61,000 nt of DNA, from contig OZ037773.1 of the NCBI GenBank assembly GCA_964035545.1, forward strand, positions 9,942,251 through 10,003,250, written 5' to 3'. Position numbers and translations under genes: made by a program. The notes beneath the pieces are model-generated. The model saw only the letters and a list, made by a program, of their open reading frames with translations. It searched no databases and was not told the origin of the DNA. Source of the DNA: Bugula neritina (Eukaryota; Bryozoa; Gymnolaemata; Cheilostomatida; Bugulidae). Within the stretch, counting starts at the first letter, position 1, and every line of letters begins with the position of its first letter. This document shows, piece after piece, positions 25,960-44,148 of the stretch.

Positions 25960-27740
25960 TCATCAGAAAAGCTTTTTGAAAAGCAATGCAGACTATTTAC
26001 AAAGTAGAACATTGAAGGTTTACTTTTATAAAGTATAATATCCGCTGTAAATTATGTCATAAAAAAACACCCAATTGGTATATTATACTAAAAAAAATAA
26101 GCAGAATGATGATTTTAGATATTTTCACATATCCAAAACTCTTATTTTGAAAAATAACTTGTACTAGCTTGTAATACTCATGAGAGTAAATTTACCTATA
26201 AAAGAGTCTGTAAGTTGTTGTCTGCTGTTTGGCAGCACACTCCCATCTACTCCCTATTCTCTCAGCTTCTTCACGACTTATTCACTTCTTGCCACATCCT
26301 AAACTTAAGTTTTGTTTCCTTTGAGTTTCCTTGCCTAAAAATTTGAGAATTTATTGAGGAAACAATCTTTCTTTATATCTTAGGCACACAAGATACACAT
26401 GTAATATTTTTGTGGTCGAAAGTAAGTTATTAAGTCACATGACTTGCTGTTTGACTATAATGAATCAAACCAGGCAATTGTTATCTAATGGTATTACATT
26501 AGATAATGTGATATACCATTCGAGTTAGTGTTAGTATCCATATTCGTGCATCTATTCACATTATTATACATTCTTCATGTCACATTGATGTATAGGCTTC
26601 AGTGAAAACGTCCAGTAAAGCTGCTCAAATACATTGTGTGTGGCCAGTTGGATTTGTCATAACCATGTACTATCATGTTTATTGTAAAATGATAAGATGT
26701 TTAATTAATGGCAATTGACTATACTCTTTGATAAACTGGCAGTGATCTCACAAACTACATAATGAAAAATTTGGAGCATGCTTCATCCATAGCACAGTAG
26801 TTAATTTAAGTGCTTTGTATCACTGCCATGCAGATTTCATGTAGCTTCTAGAACAATAAGTCTAATAACTTACTACAAAAACAACAAAAGATATTTGCAA
26901 TTACTGCATCATATTGCAGTAATAGTAGCAAGGATTTCCTACATTGAAAATTATTACAAAATAACGTGATGCTTATAGATGAAGCTATTTTAAGTTTGTG
27001 TGTTAAATACAATAGGTTAAATTAGATAAAAAATGAAAGCCAATAACTTTGATATGGTGAATTATGAATCGCCCACTTTCCATTCTATAACCCATTCCAT
27101 TCTTTGCAGGACAAATAATTGCAGCTATCATTTTTTGAACCTGAACTGCAATAGATAAAAGCTTACTTTGCATTTTGAAAGAAGCTTGCCTTCAATAATT
27201 TTTACATCTGCTTTTTTTAAAAGCTGCAACAATTGAAGTTTGCATATCGTATATAATTATATACTGAAACACAATAAAACGACAAGACTTGAATAATATG
27301 GAAGTGGGTAAGAAGTTGAGGCTAGGAAAATTTATTATAATGCATATCAATAAAACAATATTATATTCATTGTTTTAGTCATGTTTTTCTAAAAATTAAA
27401 TGAAAAACAACCTAAACATTTATATAAATATGCAAGAGCTTCCAGGTGCACGCATTATATAGAAGATGAGAGCAGGACTAAAGTATTATACAATGCATTT
27501 CACAGAGAATCTGCGATTAACTTGTACTACAAGTTTATAAACATCATTATTTTCAAAATTTCCTCCATTATATGCGCTGCAAAAGCAAATAACTTGAGTA
27601 TACAAATATCAGTGCAAAGCACTATATAAACATGCTATATGTATTTCATTCATATTATTATGTTATATGATTTGTGCTTTGTAGAACTTTTCTAAGTCAC
27701 ACTGCTTAATAAAATAAGTCTATAGTGAAATTTTGTTTGT
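25960..27740. other. spacer between convergent genes B and D
   Basis: The first 600 bp repeat the 3' flank of A and C, including the conserved block at about 26180-26390. The remainder (26600-27740) is unique AT-rich sequence in which I see no gene. Confidence 0.5.
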
Positions 27741-27921
27741 CAAACAGATTTATTTAACACAACTAACTAAAACAGCAAAATATATTAAAAACAATTATAT
27801 TCAACGGAAAGTAAATTAACAAATCAAAATCAATTAAGCGAATTGTCTTGGGGTCATCATGGATATTCTGCCATGTTTCTTTTAAGTGAAATCACTTGCA
27901 AAGCACAGTGTTGGACAGGGT

Positions 27922-29750
27922 TTAGTAATATCCAGAGTCTACAACAAGAAAACATGTTCACAGTTAGAAAGCTTTTATTCTATGTACAGCATATAGCAAA
28001 TCTTATGTATATATATAGCAAATTTTGTTAAATTTTATTGCAGTAAAAACATATTGGCATAATGATTTAATATGGAAATATACTAGCTTTTAGATGTAAT
28101 AATATGACCTTTCTTTAATATATTCAATATCATTAATTTCATTCAAGGTTTTAATAAATTGAATGTCATATTCTTATTTATTTAATTTTTGAAGAAAATT
28201 TGCTTCAAAATTCAACACCATAATTAAAAAAAAATTTGAAGTAAATTGGTTTATTGTGTTTTGTGAAACTCACATCTGGTCTGTTTGGTGGGTCCTCTGC
28301 AGTATCTTCCTCCACATCTTGGGTAAGGTCTGCTACAGGTTCTGGTTCTGGTCTGGACTTTGCTTCTGTAAGTTCTGGACCAGTTGGACCAGTATGACCA
28401 ACCTCCATCAACTGGACAGCATCCAGTGTTACATCGTCTAGTCTCGTATGACCTGCCATAACATCCTCTGCTGCTGCTGCTGTGGTGGTATCCGTATCCA
28501 GTTATGCATCTTCTTGATCGGCTTTGAGTTCCACCACCACATGTCCTGGAGCATCTGGACCAGCTGCTCCAGCTTCCCCAGTATTGGTAAGCTGAAATAT
28601 AATTTACTTCCTATTAAACTCTTGTGTAATGATTGCTATATTTATAATTATAATTTTACTTTATAAAACTTGAAAACTCAACAACTATAATGAGAAGTGA
28701 ACAGAAAATTTGGATATAAATCATGCCGTTTAATAGCTATATATCAGTCATATTCCGTGAAAATTTAGTAATAATTTCACTTTAGAAAATTTGAAAAAAA
28801 CTGGAAAAGGCATCAAACTAATTTGGTAAGTAGTTGTGCATAAAACTATATGTTTGTTGCCTGAATGCATAAAATGAGAAAAATTTCGTTATACAGTTGC
28901 TTATACAGATGATATGCACTTAAATCGCAACCAATATAATTTGCACAAGATTTTGTGCATATGTAAATTTTGAATACCTACATCTTCCGTGAGATACTCG
29001 ATGATGTCCACCTGGGTGGCCGTAGTATCCTGCAGCTGCAATGTATCCTGAAAGCAGAAACCGGAGCAAATGTTATTCAAAAGTATTATAGGTTTGGTGT
29101 TTATATACTTGCTTATTTTGATAGAATATGAAGTAAACTGGTGCGTCAGTTTTATCAAATTAGATTTAGCTTATTGACAGACACAGAGCATATAAATTGA
29201 TTCAATAATCTGATAAACTCACCAATGATGCCTGCAAGAAGGAGAACGATCAAAACTTTTCGGTCTAAAAACATACAAAGAGTTTCAATGAAATGGCAAT
29301 ACTATATAACAATTAAACGGGTAATTAACTTAGTTGCTAAGTTATGGAGCTCTTGAACAGTCATTAAGATTTTTTGTGATTTAATTTTTACTCTATAAAG
29401 AAGATCACACTGTTTGAAAAATAATGTAAACCCTGAGCGCATGTATGTTTACTTATATTTGATAACAATTTTCTATAAAGGTACACTAGTTTTATAGCAA
29501 AACTGGCTGAAGTCTAAGTTTAAAAATATAATTTCAAAGACTTTAGAAAATTTGGAATTGAAGTAATTTGGTTACAAAAATCTATATATATATATAAATT
29601 ATTGAAATTACTATTTATTAAAACTGCTTTTATTCTTACTCAAACCAAGTTGCAATTGTCGTTTGCCTACCTCAGGTTGATATTACAAAACTAAATGTAA
29701 AAATATTTAATAATATAAGACATTTAAAAACATTAATAAAACTTACCCAT
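27922..29750 (-). CDS. gene D: secreted two-TSP1 protein, 148 aa, intron 4 lost
   Basis: Coding exons: 29750-29747 (ATGG), 29264-29223, 29047-28982, 28591-28274, 27938-27922 (TAA). The 318-nt exon equals the 180-nt and 138-nt TSP1 exons of A-C joined exactly (CCP then VDGGW), with no extra or missing base. The signal peptide is as in A. The linker is longer (66 nt, YYGHPGGHHRVSHGR). The first TSP1 has CSRTCGGGTQSRSRRC...GC...RC...GCC; the second keeps WSYWSNWSRT and 3 Cys and ends GPTKQTR, then YSGYY. A poly(A) signal (AATAAA on this strand) is at 27754-27749. Confidence 0.87.
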
Positions 29751-29968
29751 GATGCTTTGGGTGGTAGTTTAGATTTCAGCTGAATCTGAGACTATGATTT
29801 GAGATGTAAAACTCTCTTCTTATATACTCTAAAAAAGTCATCAATCTTTTACCTTAATTATTTGGTTTGACAGCTCACTTCCAAATAAGAAAACACTGCT
29901 GTAATTTATCACAAATTATGTGTATCTGTATGCGTGAGGAAAAGGAAGGAATAATTATTTGATTGATA
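29751..29968 (-). promoter_or_regulatory. promoter block of gene D
   Basis: A TATA box (gagtatataaga on this strand) lies about 75 bp before the ATG. The upstream elements match A-C, except that the cacgcgt core reads cacgcat. Confidence 0.65.
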
Positions 29969-32084
29969 GCCGGTGAGTTAATTTGGTATCAGTTTGTGTC
30001 TATTGAATATAATTACAATATCTCTCTACAGACAATAGTATATTTTGATTTATTATATGAAATTGTGTGATATCCAGTTTTTCAAATAAATCTAATTAAT
30101 ATTCTAGCTCTTAAGTCATAAAACCACTCAACTTTAATTGAATGTCCTACATTTTAGTGAAACTATCTTGAGCTAATTGCTAACATTGCACTTTGGATGG
30201 CACTGAAATGAGCTTTTATGTGCCTTTTAGTTTTTAAACTTTGCCATTTGTGGTTATAAAGATAAATTGCAACTTTTAGATTAAATTTGTTATTTGTTGC
30301 CAAAAATATTTAAGCAAATTCTCTTTACAGAAAGATATTTTGGACATAGTACAGTTTTATACAAATGCAATGCTTTAGCTAGCAACAGCGAGTTTTTTAC
30401 ATGCTATGGTACAATTTGATCAAACTAGCCAAGTGAACATAAAAGCCAATATAGTTTTTCACCCAAGTATTCATGAGCCTTGCTTTTTCTTTCAGCTCCT
30501 TAATCTAAAGTTGTACAGACTTATTTAATATCTAAAGATGCATATCTTTTTTCAGATAAACAAATCTTCTATTAAGTTAAAATGCATTTGCAAAAATATT
30601 AACACCTAGTTTTTAAATTAAAGTGATATGCTTTGTACGCAGATAGCAATTACAGCTTGTTCCCGACTAAGATAGTAGCTAAACTACAACACGGGCAAAG
30701 GTCATAGTTCACAGGTAACTTTGCTATTTCATCCTAATTGTTAATATTATAGTGTTCAAAAGCAGTGTTTCCGTTTTCGCTCTTTCCTATTAATTATAAG
30801 AGGCGCGGCTGTTTATTTGTTATGGAATGGCTATTATTTTACCACCAAGTTATATGAAAATATTTTACCAATAATAAAAAAAATAAATTGTTCAAATGCA
30901 TAGTGAAAGTATTTATTTATGATATATATTAACTTAGCTTGTATTGCCATACATCATATATAGCTGACAAGACTATAAATGTTTTCTAATGTGGAATTAC
31001 TACACTATGTAGTCATTGAGCTATTATCAGATATTCAGTTATCTCAGGAATGAAATCTATTAGCATATTATACTCATTGTGTCATCACTATGGCAACAGA
31101 GATGTTGATAGTCTTGATCTATATAATGAGATAATATATGCTTTGCTGATGAGGGGACAAATCCCGAAACAGAGGCTGACCACAGATTGAGGTGTATATA
31201 TTTATATACACATGCACGCACGCAATGATGGCCATTTTGAAAAATAATATTGCCTAATTTTTAATTAGCAAGTTAACTACAATCTTTTTGTGAAATGGTG
31301 TTAATAATACTTTATCATATGTTCTGCTATTATTTAGTTTTTTTTCTACTGCATATTGTTGAAATTTCTTGCATAAATATAAAATATTAAAGAATAATTT
31401 TGGTTGAATTAATATATTATTTTTCAGTAGAACATGAAACTCATTAAGAATATTTTGCTATAATACATTGGCTCAACTTTCTCTGCAATTTAATCAGCTT
31501 ATACATTTTAGCAGCTGAAATATTCTTTATATGCACTCACTTTTTAAAGCCTGAATTATTGTGTCATATAGTATTTATTTCAGTAAACATTTTATAATTG
31601 TTGCAGTTCTAAAAGTTAGCTGATATTTAAAAAAATAATTGAAAGAATGGAGGTTGAACTTTTAGAAAGCTTTCTTCAGAATTCAAAGTAAACTTTTCTC
31701 TGTTGCATTTCAAGTTCAAGAAATAGTGGCTGTAATTATTTTTTCATGTAGCACTCCATGATCATGTGTAAACAATGGTATAATATGTAGAAATTGCTGC
31801 TATATAGATGAGAAGGAGCGGAAAAGTTAATAAAGATTCACTACCATATTGTAAGTACTACTTTCCATGTTTTATTTCCCACTTCTACTGATTGAAGCAC
31901 AATTAAACTAATATTTTTTGTCATTAAATTATTCTGTAATAATTTCAGATATATGCAATACTTCTATAGTTGGTATTATATACATAGCTTTTTTCTGCCA
32001 GCATTATTTTTCGATTATATATTGTTATAAAAGCTATCAGACAAATGAAAAGTACATGACATTTACAGAAATTGTTTCCTCAAT
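29969..32084. other. AT-rich spacer
   Basis: The first 350 bp resemble the upstream flank of the other family members. Beyond that no gene, RNA or repeat stood out. Confidence 0.45.
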
Positions 32085-32734
32085 TCACTAATGAATTCTT
32101 ATTTTTAGAAAAGAAAAAGAAAAGGAAACAAAACTAAGCTATGCTTAAAGTTGAAGATGTAGCAAGAAGTTTATAAGCTGTGAAAAAGCTGAGAGAATAG
32201 TGAGTATAGATGGAGGTGTGCTGGCATACATGGAGCAGGCAAAAACTTGTGGGTAGCTTCTGTTATAACATATAAGCAAACTTCTACCTTCATTCAATGA
32301 TATAGGTACAGGTATTTGAGAGTATTTTATTGTTACAGGTTATTCTTATTGATGAAAACTAGAGATATGTGAAAATATCTAAAATTATCATTCTGTTTAT
32401 TTTTGTCAGCATAAAACACCAACTGAATGTTTTTTATGAAGTAATTTACAGCAGATATTTGCAATATGAAAGCAGGTATTCCATGTTCTAGTTTGTACCC
32501 TGCATTGCTTTTTAAAAACTTTGCTGATAAAAGAAACAACAAAATATATTTAAATGCTAAACTGTTTATTTAGACTCAACATAACAAAGTTGGATAACAA
32601 ATTTCATTAAAAGTTCATCAATAACAAACAACATTCAATAAATCAATTAGGCAAAAGGTCTAGAAGTCATTATGAATATCTGGTTCTGGGTTCTTCATGT
32701 GAAATAACTTTCACGGGTCGGGTTTGGTGGGTGT

Positions 32735-34737
32735 TTAGTAGTATCCAGAATCTACAAGATATAAAACTTGAATAAGTACACATGACAACACTTTATGCAA
32801 TTTAGTAACTTTTTGGGTTGATTACAGTTTATTAAAGTTTATGTTTATATTGTCTTAGTTTAGGCAATTAAATGAATCTTGTGTAATATATTCAACTATA
32901 TGTATATGTGAAATAGGCAGCCAAAGTATAAGTATCAGTTGTGTGTCATTTATATTATCCACTCAAAGGGTATACAAAGTTGTGATGAGTTAATATATCA
33001 CTGAATAAGTAATTAATTTTTTACTTTTTATGAAATTTTTCATCAGTTATTTTTCACCTCAAAAGAAAATTTTTAGCTTTTGAATTTTTATTTAAATTTT
33101 AATCAGTAGTAACTTGTACGAAATTTTCATCCACTCATAGTTATAGTCTGCTGGGCAAAGTTTTTCTTATATTTATATAATGTACAAAACTGAAAGATAT
33201 AAACTTGTCAGACTCACATCTGGTCTGTTTGGTGGGTCCGCTGCAGTATCTTCCTCCACATGTTGGTTGAGGTCTGTTACAGGTTCTGGTTCTGGTCTGG
33301 ACTCTGCTGTGGTAATTTCTGGACCAGTTGGACCAGTATGACCAACCTCCATCAACTGGGCAGCATCCAGTGTTGCATCGTCTAGTCTCGTATGAACTGC
33401 CATAACATCCTCTGCTGCCACCATGGTGGTATCCGTATCTGGTCTCACATCTTCTTGATCGGCTTTGAGTTCCACCGCCACATGTCCTAGAGCATCTGGA
33501 CCAGCTGCTCCAGCTTCCCCAGTATTTGTAAGCTGTAATACAATTTACTCCTTATATAAAACTCATGTTTAATAATTGCTATATTTGAGAATTTAGTAAT
33601 AATGTTACTTTATATAAAACTTGAAAACTCAACAACTTATGAGAAGTGAACATAAATTTAGAATATAAGCCATGTGAACGTTTAATTATCATTAGTTAAA
33701 ACTCAACAGTAATTGTGCAGAAAACTCTAACTTCATAAAATAATTGCTTTAAATTGTTTACTCCAATGCATTTTATATAAGAAAAAAAAATTAGTGTTAT
33801 AGCTTTACTACAGTCACTCAACCAGATCACATATGAAATGCAACCAAGCATAAGTTTTTTAATTTCTTACAGAAATAAAGTTTGAACACCTACATTTTCC
33901 ATGTCCTCCTGGGTGGCTGTATCTACCAGCCGCAAAGCATCCTAAAAGCAGAAACGAAAGCAAATGTCTGAGAAATCATTTTAGGTTTAAAGCAAAAATG
34001 AAAACTTGTTTATATACTTACTTATGCTGAAAAAAGTTTAAATAAACTGATGCCGAAGTTTTATTCAAATATTTTTAATTTAATAACAAACCCAGAGCAT
34101 ATAAACCAATTTATTAGTCTAACAAACTCACCAATGATGCCTGCAAGAAGGAGAACTATAAAACTCTTCGGTCTAAAAGTATACAAAAAAGTATTAATAT
34201 AAAACATGCATAGCCATGCTTATTAGACAGAAGGTATGTTCAATGGGTCATCTGTGTAGTGCAACATTGTGTAATGAAATATTACGTAATATTTGCTGAA
34301 AAGACTTTCATCTTGAAAAACCAAAATTGGTGGGAGTTAAAGGATTATTACTATAAATCATAAAAAGTGTGTTTACTAAAAAGTATGTTTATAATCATTT
34401 TAAACTTATATAGAGATTGCAAAAATTTTATTTAGTAAATTTTGTTTTAGTATTTTAAATGCTTTGATAAAATATAATAAACTTTATAAGTTTAACAATT
34501 AAATACATACTTGTTACCAAATTTTAGACTATATATAATATATTCATCCACAGTGTTGGCTGTTTTCATTGTAAGAGTTCAAATAAAATAATAACTTTTT
34601 AAATATTGTCTTGTAAGGTTTTAAAAACCAACTCATGTTAATATGCTCAATTTAATTATAAAATCAAAACTAAAACTAATACATATATATATAATATTAT
34701 AAAAAATTGAAAAACACCCTTATATCAACTTACCCAT
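32735..34737 (-). pseudogene. gene E: two-TSP1 family member with frameshifted signal peptide
   Basis: Coding pieces: 34737-34734 (ATGG), 34172-34132, 33941-33894, 33532-33218 (fused TSP1 pair, 315 nt), 32751-32735 (TAA). The signal exon is 41 nt instead of 42: one base is missing after GTTTT, so translation would stop after six residues (TAG). Everything downstream is intact: splice sites, phase, linker (RYSHPGGHGK), first TSP1 with 7 Cys, second with 3 Cys (TC, TC, YC), end YSGYY. The promoter is also intact. Either the gene died very recently, or this is an assembly or sequencing error, or another start is used; no in-frame ATG was found in exon 2. It shares the intron-4 loss with D. A poly(A) signal is at 32570-32565. 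Confidence 0.75.
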
Positions 34738-34955
34738 GATTCTTTGGGTGGTAGTTTAGATTTCTGCTGAATCTGAGACTATGATTTGAGATGCAAAACT
34801 CTTTCCTTATATACTCAAGAAAAGTCATCAATCTTTCACCTTAATTTTTTGATTTGAGGGTTCACTTCTAAATAAGGAAACACTGCTGTAATTTATCACA
34901 AATTATGTGTATCTGTACGCGTGAGGAAAAGGAAGGAATATTTATTTGATTGATA
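34738..34955 (-). promoter_or_regulatory. promoter block of gene E
   Basis: A TATA box (gagtatataagg on this strand, near 34818-34807), cagcagtgtttcc and cacgcgtacag are conserved although the coding frame is broken. Confidence 0.6.
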
Positions 34956-37025
34956 GTCGGTGAAGTAATCTGGTGCCGCCCAGTACCTGACTGTGAATAT
35001 TGTTACAGCTTCTCTAAAACAATCTTTTGATTTATTATTTAGAGTAGGTGTTAGTCTATTTCTAGAAATCTATGATTAAATCATAGGAGTTCATGAGGTG
35101 AAACTCAAAATAGGAAATGCGAGTCAATCAACATGTTGCATGCCATAATAAGATTATACTTTACTTTGTGATTATATTATGCTTATACTTAAATTGATTA
35201 CTTTTATATTATTTTCCGAGTATACGTTTATGCAATTATTTTTATCTGCATACATTTTTATTGCCCAGAATATGCATGGTTGCTTATAAGATTTTCAACA
35301 CAGATAGGTCTCACCGGGGATTTATATATGCACAACCGCCATAACCCAACTTAAGTGCATTAGTTTAGATAGTTTCAATAGCTAAATTCTATTAGTTTGT
35401 AAATAAATGTTGGTTTGGGGCACAGGTTGAAGTTCTTAGAAGTTTTTGCTGCATTTATAATGTGAAAATCATCATTTTCTCAATTTCTCGATTACGGCAT
35501 GACCTGCTTCCAAAGTTAAAATGTTTTCCCTACATTTTCTTTTGAACCACTTAGTTTTCAGAAAGCTCAGAATTGTATAAACTTATTACTCTAAGTTATG
35601 GAACTAACTTAAGGTAATATAAGTTTTAAATCAATTTGTTGTATTCTGGGAAAATTTTTAATTTTAATAAAGTCATCGACAAAGGTTTCATATAAATCAA
35701 ACATTTCCAAGCAATCTGCATCATTTTTACTCAATCTTATCCACTTCACTAGCCAATTAGCAGACCCTGGTGTCTGACTGAAACTAACCATCATTTTTAT
35801 AACTGGCCGTCATGAGCTCTTGTTCTATAGGAGGTGTGATAGGAAGTATTAAAAGTTGAACATATGCACACTTTATATTCAAACTCATGTTTATTTCATA
35901 TGGTAATGGTGTTTAAAAATAAAGAAACAGAAATAGATAGAATGTTTGTGTAATATTGTTCCATGTGCTATTGAAAAGTTAAAAAGTATTATAATGTTTG
36001 AAAATATTATGTTAAACAGTTTAAGGCACATTTAAGGCAAATAATATGTTTGACTTTGAAATTCTCTGCTCAGTTGTAGGTAAACAATTCATACTAAAGT
36101 GGGTCATGATACAAACATTATTTTTACCAAAAAATTAAAGATTTAATTACATGATAATTCATCAAAAAAGTTTTATTTTTGCCATTGTGATAGTGTTTTA
36201 CCGAAAATTTTCTTATATAATTATTAATACCAGCGGCCAAGAAAATGTGAATTTTTAATGCTCACTTTTTTCAGAAGTTAGACACAAATTACATGAATCA
36301 CACTTCTTCTTTAACCCTCTCAAGTGCTTAGCTCGTTTAATTATATTTAATGCTATTAATAGTTTGCAGTAACCGGCCATTTTCTACTTTTTTGGATAAT
36401 TGACAAAAAAGCTCTGAAAAAAATTATCAAGTCTTCCTTACAGATAATTTGCTTGTCATTTGAAGCCAAGTTATATTCTAGAGCATGTTTTGTGACCCAT
36501 GGTTGACCTTGGCTGTTTTCTAAAAATATGATTTATATCTATTGGCGCTAGAAGAATTATGTAATTACAAAAATTGTATATGTTGTTTATCTATATATGT
36601 GTAAACACAAATGGTATATAAAAATCCTAATACAGACCATAATAATCTTATAAATAGAAAATGTTTTTTCCTAGTTTTATTTCAAATTTTTGTTATCAGG
36701 AAATAAGAGTGAATAATTTCTTATATTATTTAGCTGATGCAAACCAAATACAGAAAATTCCTGCTATTGAAAAATTTGGTAATTTTTTTAATTTAAGACA
36801 TGTAGCATGTTTATGTTGTTTTTAAAGATGCAATACATTAGTTATGGTAATTTTATTGGTTGTCAAGGTTATGTGTCAAGGTTATGCTAAATACTTATCT
36901 GATTGTTTGAAACATAGCCTGTGATTCAATACAGTAGAACTGAGAATCTACATCTAATCCGCATATCAACTCAACGTCTTGTAGGCATGCGAGAGGAGAC
37001 AACTCTATTTTCATGTCAATGAATA
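34956..37025. other. spacer upstream of E, downstream of H
   Basis: AT-rich. One 61-codon open frame on the minus strand (35794-35609) has mixed, protein-like composition but no detectable splice context or relatives in the window. I leave it uncalled. Confidence 0.4.
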
Positions 37026-37229
37026 TTTATTTTATCAACTAACATAAAAAATTAGTCATAGAAGCACATTTGTTCCCAAATAATGCTAAAAATCAAATAT
37101 GTTAGTTTAAATTACAAAGCAATAATTCCTAAATAAATTGTGAGAAATGCTAAAAGTAAAAGAGGTAAAGTTAGAAATCTTCCCAATCCCGTATAAGACA
37201 TCATGTCTTGTTAGTCACTTGAAATCTTT

Positions 37230-41108
<3,879 letters not shown>

Positions 41109-41175
41109 GTTGTCTATTAGATGTAAGTTTAGATAATGCTGTAGAAGTAAAATTTTTCTATCTTATATAGCAAAT
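41109..41175 (-). promoter_or_regulatory. core promoter of gene H
   Basis: ctatataaga on the minus strand (41170-41161) lies about 53 bp before the ATG. It differs from the A-F promoter block; gene G has a TATAAAA at the matching distance. Confidence 0.55.
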
Positions 41176-43937
41176 TATTGCCAAGGCACTTTGGGTTTGA
41201 GATTTTAGGGCATCGATTGTAGAAAATGAATATTCCACCTTCTATTTATTATCATAATTATTTAATTTTTTGTTAATTACAGCAAATTTTAGTCTGTTGA
41301 AGTGTCAGTTATAAAACAAATATTTGAGCAACTTAGTGCATTCAAATATAGCTTAGGGCGGTTTGGCTTCAATACAACGCCTTTCGCTGCATTATGTTAT
41401 CTATTTATGAAATATGATTGAAAAGATATTGAGGAATTTAATTAATTAGCAATTAACATTTGTTTGTCATTTAAATTATTATAATAATTATTATAATATA
41501 GTGTCTCTTTGTGTCAACATGTCTTTGTCAATTAAAACAATTGTAATTGCTTTTGCATAATAGAAATTATCTAGAAAATATGATTAGCAAATTCAGCTAA
41601 GAGAATTTCAATCACGTCATATATAATGCATAGCATGTAGCTATACTAGCCCCAAACACAGCAAAGTGATTGTATAGCAAACGTTAACATCAACAGTTTT
41701 TTGCACAAAAGCCTTTTTATACTCTACAGAAACATGGATGTGTCTCACTAGAGAACTAACGCTGTCACCTCATGACCTCGCTGTCATCTCATGACCTTGC
41801 TGTCAGAAAAGCTGTGAATAGACACCAGCTCCCTTCAAGATATGACATTTTCTGTCTTATACAATAATGTTAAAAAAAATTGATTAAGATGTCATGTAAT
41901 GGTTATAATTATACACCATTATTTATATAATGTCATCCTTTTTAGATGGGAGCTTTTTTAATCAAAATATGGAGTTTTATGATCATGATATATCATATTA
42001 GATCATATTGCACTATTTTACATTATACTGCATTACATTATTTTATATTACTTTATGTTAAATTATATATAGCGTTATATCACTTTATACTATATTACAT
42101 TACATTATATTAAATTATATTATGTAATATTAAATATTGTTTTTTATATTACATTATATATTAATTTATTTTACAACTCATGTATTTTTTATAACATAAT
42201 TTTAAATGTAGAAAATGATATATTTAAATTTTTAAAATTCTTTGTTTCTTAAATTATTACTTATTATATCTACCAATACAGACTAAAAACGTTTAATTTA
42301 ATTCGTTTAGATTACCCTTTAATATTAAATTAATTATTGAATATATTTTTTAATTTCCACGCCTCCAGGATGTCACTGTGTTCCTATAAACTAATAAATT
42401 AGCAGCACAAAAGTACATGACTTACATAAAGTTATTAGAAAAGGTATTTATGCCAGTTCTAAGGCAACTACACCCTTTTCACTAATTAGGCTACGAAGTT
42501 AGGTAAATTATGCGTTGCTTGGTGACACAGGGTCTGCTAAAGTTATCATGACCTGAATGGTGCGCATCTAAAACTCTAATTGATGAAGAGTTTTTATAAT
42601 TCATGCTACAAATGATACACCCAGGAAAACTAAATGGATTTTTAACACTTGTGTCAATTAACTCGAGTTAGTAATTACTGTAGAAATACCTTAACCTTTC
42701 AAGTATGTATGTCTTGGGAAACAAGATGTAGATATATTTTATACTCTCAACTTACTTTGTATTTTGGTGATCGGCTTTTTTCAGGAACACACTACTATTC
42801 ATTAGACAAGCAGAACAGGAAATAAACTAGAAAGTAGTACACAAGATGAGAGCTACAAAAAGCTATAATAATAACAAAACAACTAGCTGAGAGAAAGTTG
42901 ATCACAGTAGTGAATAAAAGCATAGAAAGTCATGACTACGTATACTATGATAAATTTTTTTCGAGTGTGTGATGTATAAAACTTTCAATACTTTTTACCC
43001 GATAGGTTTTATATTCAATGTTTATATAACTTAATAAACTATATACATATCATACTAAACTATATACATATCATACATGCATATAAAGGAAATCAGTCTG
43101 TTTATAAAATGATTGGCTTATTATTAACTCAGACTGATACAGCTTTAACAACATTTTGCAGGAAAACAAATCAGCTTACACTGACACCTGAGTCATCAGA
43201 GTTTAAAGATTTTAGTGTAAAAAATCTTCAAAGTAATCTTGAACAAACAAAAAAGAATAAATCCTGTGTATTGTTTTCGAGCACACAGCTTAAGGACCAG
43301 GCATGTATATTTACTTTTGTAGGCTTGTTTATATTTTTATTTACTGAAAATATAACAACTTTATTCAATTCCTTATAAAACCCTCAACTGCAGTTTCTAG
43401 TTCACTGAATTTTATATAGATTGCAAGATTAGAAGAAGTATGGCATAATGTCTTTTCTAAAGAACTATAGCTTGCATAGGTTTACTAAAAAGTAGTTTTA
43501 TGTATTGCATTTCAATGTTTCTATACTTTTGCTACAATCTATTTTAGATGTAATATATATAACTTGATATTTACTATGTTTATATATAAGCTATTATACG
43601 TGTCATATGGCACAAGAAAAACTTTGGTTTCTAGTTTGCTAAAGTCGTTAAATTTCTAAACTTATCTTATTAAGACCATAATGTTGCTTGCTGTTTTATA
43701 TATTATATATGAATGTATTATATACGGTAATTTTTTATATGAAAAACACTAACAATAATTGCTATCATTGTTGCTATATTATTGTGTCAATTTTTGTGAA
43801 CTTGTACCTGCTTATGTTTTTCCTTCATTTAAAATGATTTGTAAACTTATAAACGCAGCTTTATGTGTTATCATGTAATCTTTGCTAATTAATGTTACAT
43901 AATATAAAATCATAATTTATTTTGTTCTCCAGCTACA
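41176..43937. other. spacer between H and F
   Basis: 41440-41570 and 42465-42700 match 51600-51720 and 53540-53720 upstream of gene G (shared ttaattaattagcaatta and ttggtgacacagggtct), so the H/G duplication includes more than 1.5 kb of 5' flank. 41990-42180 is low-complexity ttatatta. No gene is called; an 89-codon frame at 43109-43378 (+) has no support. Confidence 0.55.
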
Positions 43938-44148
43938 TTTATTATGTCATCTAGTGTACTAAAAATGACAATTATATAAGTTGTCAATAATGAAATAACA
44001 TGTTGTTTAGGTTTACATTTAATATAAAGCAATTATTGTTAAAACCTATAATAGAAAAACATAACTTTATAGAAGCAAGAATGCGTGAACATATAGAAAT
44101 AGAACATACAGCACGTTGCATCGTGTCCTTCTATGAACCCTGAATATA

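Noticed and set aside
35609-35794. 61-codon minus-strand open frame
   Set aside because: Protein-like composition but isolated, with no splice partners recognised.
43109-43378. 89-codon plus-strand open frame
   Set aside because: No motif, no context, AT-rich chance frame likely.
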